Source: Streptomyces sp. APSN-46.1
Lineage (GTDB): Bacteria > Actinomycetota > Actinomycetes > Streptomycetales > Streptomycetaceae
Length of the DNA: 52,644 nt
Direction: 5' to 3'
NCBI RefSeq assembly: GCF_022815725.1
Contig: NZ_JALGRF010000018.1
Span: 1-52,644 of the forward strand
A program made the translations under genes and the position numbers. Positions 49,831 to 52,644 of this stretch are shown piece after piece. Under the pieces are notes generated by a model. It was given only the letters and a program-made list of their open reading frames with translations, ran no database searches and was not told the DNA's origin. Positions within the stretch are counted from its first letter, which is position 1; each line of letters opens with the position of its first letter.

Positions 49831-52644
49831 GCGCACGGCGGACGAGATCCGGGGAACGGCGCTCGGGATCGTGGTCGAGAACTACCAGAAGACGCGGTTC
49901 CGGACCCTGACCGGCGCCACCGGTCAAATGCGGGAGCTGTGCTCCCTGTTGGAGGAGCGCGGCTACGAACAGAGGGTGGTGCCCGACCCACCGTACGACC
50001 CACTCAGGGCGCAGCTGAAGAACTGGGGGGCGGACTGGGCCGAGAGCGGCGGTCACGGCCCCGCCGTCATCCTGTGGTCCGGCCACGGCGTCCTCGACGC
50101 CGACTCCCTGCACCTGGTCGTTCACGACACCGACGACCCGGAGTACGCGGCGGATACGTTTTCGGCCAATCTGCTGACGGAGGCGGCTCTGCGCAGCAAG
50201 GCGGACCAGATGCTGCTGATCATCGACACCTGCCATGCGGGCGCCGGGGTGGTGGAGTCCCTGAAGACAGCGCTCGGAAAGCTGTCGATGCGGAACCTTC
50301 CGCCCGGCCGGTCCCCATGGCTCGGGGTGATCGCGAGCTGCCGTCCCCAGGAAGAGGCCGAGGCCTCCGGGATCCTGTTGGAGACCCTCACCCAGGTGTT
50401 GCGGGACGGCCCGCGGACCGACGACTACCGCCACGAGTGGAGCCGCCGAAACGGGCAGGTCAGCGGGGCCACGGTCATCAATACCGTGCTGGCCCAGTGG
50501 CCTCAGGAGGTCGGCCACGCACCGGTGCCGGTCATGTTCGGCGGCGAGGCCCGGCTGATGTTCGACAACCCGCGTCGGGCGGACGCCCCGGAACCGGAGC
50601 TGGTCGAACACCTCGTCCAGGCGAGCCGTGGAGCCGCCCTGACGGACGAGGGCTGGTTCTTCAGCGGCCGGCGCCGTGTGCTCGGCGAGATCACGAAGTG
50701 GCTGGAGGCACGGCAGGCCGGACTGTTCCTGGTGACGGGCAGCGCGGGAAGCGGCAAGTCGGCCGTACTCGGGCGCATCGCCACCTTGTCCGACCCCAAG
50801 CACCGCGCGGACATCGAGCAGCACGGGGCCCTCGCCCCCGAGGACCCGGACCCGGGCGAGGGCTCGGTGGACGTCTCACTGCACCTACGGGGCTTCACGG
50901 TGCAGCAACTCGCCGAGGCCATCGCCCGCCACCTCCGTCTTCCCGAGCCGCAGACCCCTGCGGCCTTGATCGCCGAGGTCGAGAAGAAGTGGTCCGACTC
51001 CTCTCAGCACCGGCTCCCGGCCCTGGTCCTGGACGGCCTGGACGAAGCGGCTCCTGACCAGGCCCATCCCATCGTCGAACAGCTCCTCTCGCCCCTGAGC
51101 CGCCTGGTCTGCGTACTCCTCGGCTCCCGGGACCGCCCGTTCCGCCCCCAGCGGGAACTTCAGGAGCCCCTGGACCAGACGGTGAGCCGTCTGCTGGACG
51201 TCCGGGCCCGCGCGTCCGATCTGGACGACGAGACCGAGACCGCCAACGACATCCGGGAGTACTGCCTCCGACGACTGCTCGCCCGCGAGCTGCCGCCCGA
51301 AGACGTGGCGCCGGCAGCCGGTCTGATCGCGGACCGCGCATCCACCCACACAGGCGGCTTCCTCTTTGCCAGGATGGCGACCGACGCCGTGATCCGGCGC
51401 TTCGCCGTGTCCGGTCTGGACGACTGGGCCCACGCCATTCCCTCCTCCATCAGCGCCGCCTTCACTGAGGACCTGGCGGAGGGCCCGAAGCGGGAGCGGG
51501 ACGGCAAGCACCTGCCGCAGGCAGCCGAGGATCTGCTGACCGCGCTGGCCTGGAGCGCGGGGAACGGTATGCCGGCACGAGGGGTCTGGGAAGCGGCGGC
51601 CTCAGCCCTCAGCTCGGACGGAACCGAGTACGGCCCCGAGGACGTCGACTGGTTGCTGAACACGTACGGCCACTACGTCGTGGAAGACACCGACGGCGTC
51701 CAGGCGGTGTACCGCCTCTATCACCGTGAGTTCATCGGCCACCTGCGGAACACGGCAGGCGAGTCCGATCCGGCGTACCGCGTGGCACGTGCGCTGGTCG
51801 ATCTCCTGCTGGAGCAGTCCGCTGACGCCACGATGATCGAGAACGCGAACCTCTACCTGCTAGAGACGCTAGCGGCACACGCGGCAATGGCGAACCACCG
51901 CGGAATCGCACTGATCCGTGAGTTGGCCGACCTGCGAGAGGAAGCATTTCGTCCCGATCTCGCACACGCGCTCGACAGCGTGGCGTTTTCGCTATCACAG
52001 GACGGCAGTCGCATCGAGGCCCTCGCACCGGCACAGGAAGCCGCCGACCTCTTTCGGTATCTGGCAGACAGCAACCGCGCGGCCTACCTCCCCGACCTCG
52101 CCATGTCCCTCAACAACCTCGCCAACCGGCAGGCCGAGACCGGAGACCGACAGGGCGCACTCACCACCATCACCGAAGCCACCGACCTCTACCGGTCCCT
52201 GGCAGGCAGCAACCGCGCCGCCTACCTCCCCAAACTCGCCGGCACACTCAACAACCTCGCCGCCTTCCAGAGCGAGACCGGAGACCGACAGGGCGCACTC
52301 ACCACCATCACCGAAGCCACCGACCTCTACCGGTCCCTGGCAGGCAGCAACCGCGCCGCCTACCTCCCCGAGCTCGCCATGTCTCTCAACAACCTCGCCG
52401 CTTTCCAGAGCGAGACCGGAGACGGGCAGGGCGCACTCACCACCATCACCGAAGCCGTCACCATCCATCACGCCCTCGCCCAGAACAACCCCGCCGCCTA
52501 CCTCCCCGACCTCGCTGGCGCACTCAACAACCTCGCCGCCGTCCAGGCCGGGGCCGGAGACCGACAGGGCGCACTCACCACCATCACCGAAGCCACCGAC
52601 CTCTACCGCGCCCTCGCCCAGAACAACCCCGCCGCCTACCTCCC
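49823..52644 (+). CDS. Caspase-like / NACHT-type STAND NTPase / TPR protein (3' end outside window)
   Basis: At least 940 residues, still open at the window edge. A caspase-like (C14) domain fills about 1-245: the dyad is His88 in LWSGHGVLD and Cys137 in LIIDTCHAG. A STAND NTPase follows (about 270-600): P-loop TGSAGSGKS (305-313) and Walker B LVLDGLDEA (401-409). Helical linker sequence comes next, then 46-residue TPR units from about 740 on (LNNLA...TGDRQGALTTITEA). This order, protease effector, NTPase switch and repeat sensor, is that of bacterial conflict proteins. GTG at 49823 has GGGAGG five nt upstream and overlaps the lipase stop. Confidence 0.88.
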   Translation, partial: MSERTADEIRGTALGIVVENYQKTRFRTLTGATGQMRELCSLLEERGYEQRVVPDPPYDPLRAQLKNWGADWAESGGHGPAVILWSGHGVLDADSLHLVVHDTDDPEYAADTFSANLLTEAALRSKADQMLLIIDTCHAGAGVVESLKTALGKLSMRNLPPGRSPWLGVIASCRPQEEAEASGILLETLTQVLRDGPRTDDYRHEWSRRNGQVSGATVINTVLAQWPQEVGHAPVPVMFGGEARLMFDNPRRADAPEPELVEHLVQASRGAALTDEGWFFSGRRRVLGEITKWLEARQAGLFLVTGSAGSGKSAVLGRIATLSDPKHRADIEQHGALAPEDPDPGEGSVDVSLHLRGFTVQQLAEAIARHLRLPEPQTPAALIAEVEKKWSDSSQHRLPALVLDGLDEAAPDQAHPIVEQLLSPLSRLVCVLLGSRDRPFRPQRELQEPLDQTVSRLLDVRARASDLDDETETANDIREYCLRRLLARELPPEDVAPAAGLIADRASTHTGGFLFARMATDAVIRRFAVSGLDDWAHAIPSSISAAFTEDLAEGPKRERDGKHLPQAAEDLLTALAWSAGNGMPARGVWEAAASALSSDGTEYGPEDVDWLLNTYGHYVVEDTDGVQAVYRLYHREFIGHLRNTAGESDPAYRVARALVDLLLEQSADATMIENANLYLLETLAAHAAMANHRGIALIRELADLREEAFRPDLAHALDSVAFSLSQDGSRIEALAPAQEAADLFRYLADSNRAAYLPDLAMSLNNLANRQAETGDRQGALTTITEATDLYRSLAGSNRAAYLPKLAGTLNNLAAFQSETGDRQGALTTITEATDLYRSLAGSNRAAYLPELAMSLNNLAAFQSETGDGQGALTTITEAVTIHHALAQNNPAAYLPDLAGALNNLAAVQAGAGDRQGALTTITEATDLYRALAQNNPAAYL
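52109..52644 (+). repeat. 138-bp near-identical DNA repeats encoding TPR units
   Basis: Units begin at 52109, 52247, 52385 and 52523, exactly 138 bp (46 codons) apart, and differ at few positions. The array continues past the window. The DNA identity, well beyond protein-level conservation, points to recent expansion or gene conversion. Confidence 0.85.

Noticed and set aside
52109..52644. Regular repeats that could suggest a CRISPR array
   Set aside because: Units are 138 bp, contiguous, in frame and encode TPRs; there are no spacers.

Overview
This window looks like Streptomyces chromosome. GC content is very high, GTG and TTG starts are common, and many genes begin right after a TANNNT -10 box. 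The gene order matches, from memory and not searched, the conserved region around trpD / qcrCAB / ctaCDEF / pspA / pepA / lpd / sucB in this genus.

Left part (1-13 kb): a PLP-dependent class V aminotransferase sits behind a SAM-IV-type riboswitch on the minus strand. Then come trpD and the respiratory supercomplex genes: ctaE-qcrC-qcrA-qcrB, and ctaC-ctaD-ctaF with 4-nt overlaps. A degenerate receiver-like protein and a lipoprotein L,D-transpeptidase lie between the two respiratory blocks. Middle part (13-35 kb): a cysteine desulfurase-TusA fusion, a PfkB kinase, PspA/PspAA, cobalamin nucleotide-loop genes (cobS, an MBL-CobU fusion, cobT), a LuxR-type response regulator, an RND transporter that has lost its 5' end, nadA, an A-type Fe-S carrier, an MprF-like lysyltransferase with a rhomboid-like partner, and a sensor kinase. 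Right part (43-48 kb): pepA, lpd and sucB.

Three accessory blocks interrupt this core. (1) At 35.1-41.1 kb a minus-strand operon encodes a secreted deacetylase-like protein, a PelF-type glycosyltransferase, a multi-spanning membrane protein and a spherulin-4-like protein. I read it as a candidate Pel-like exopolysaccharide system. (2) At 41.3-43.1 kb there is a stand-alone IscB RNA-guided nuclease gene with all visible catalytic motifs intact, preceded by a structured non-coding stretch that is a candidate omega-RNA. (3) At 48.4 kb to the window end a two-gene operon couples an LCAT-like lipase/acyltransferase to a caspase-like / NACHT-like STAND NTPase / TPR protein. This has the layout of a conflict or immunity system with a lipase partner. 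The last gene runs off the window.

I saw no tRNA, rRNA, CRISPR array or complete insertion sequence. Functional calls come from motifs read by eye in the translated sequence. No database search was run.
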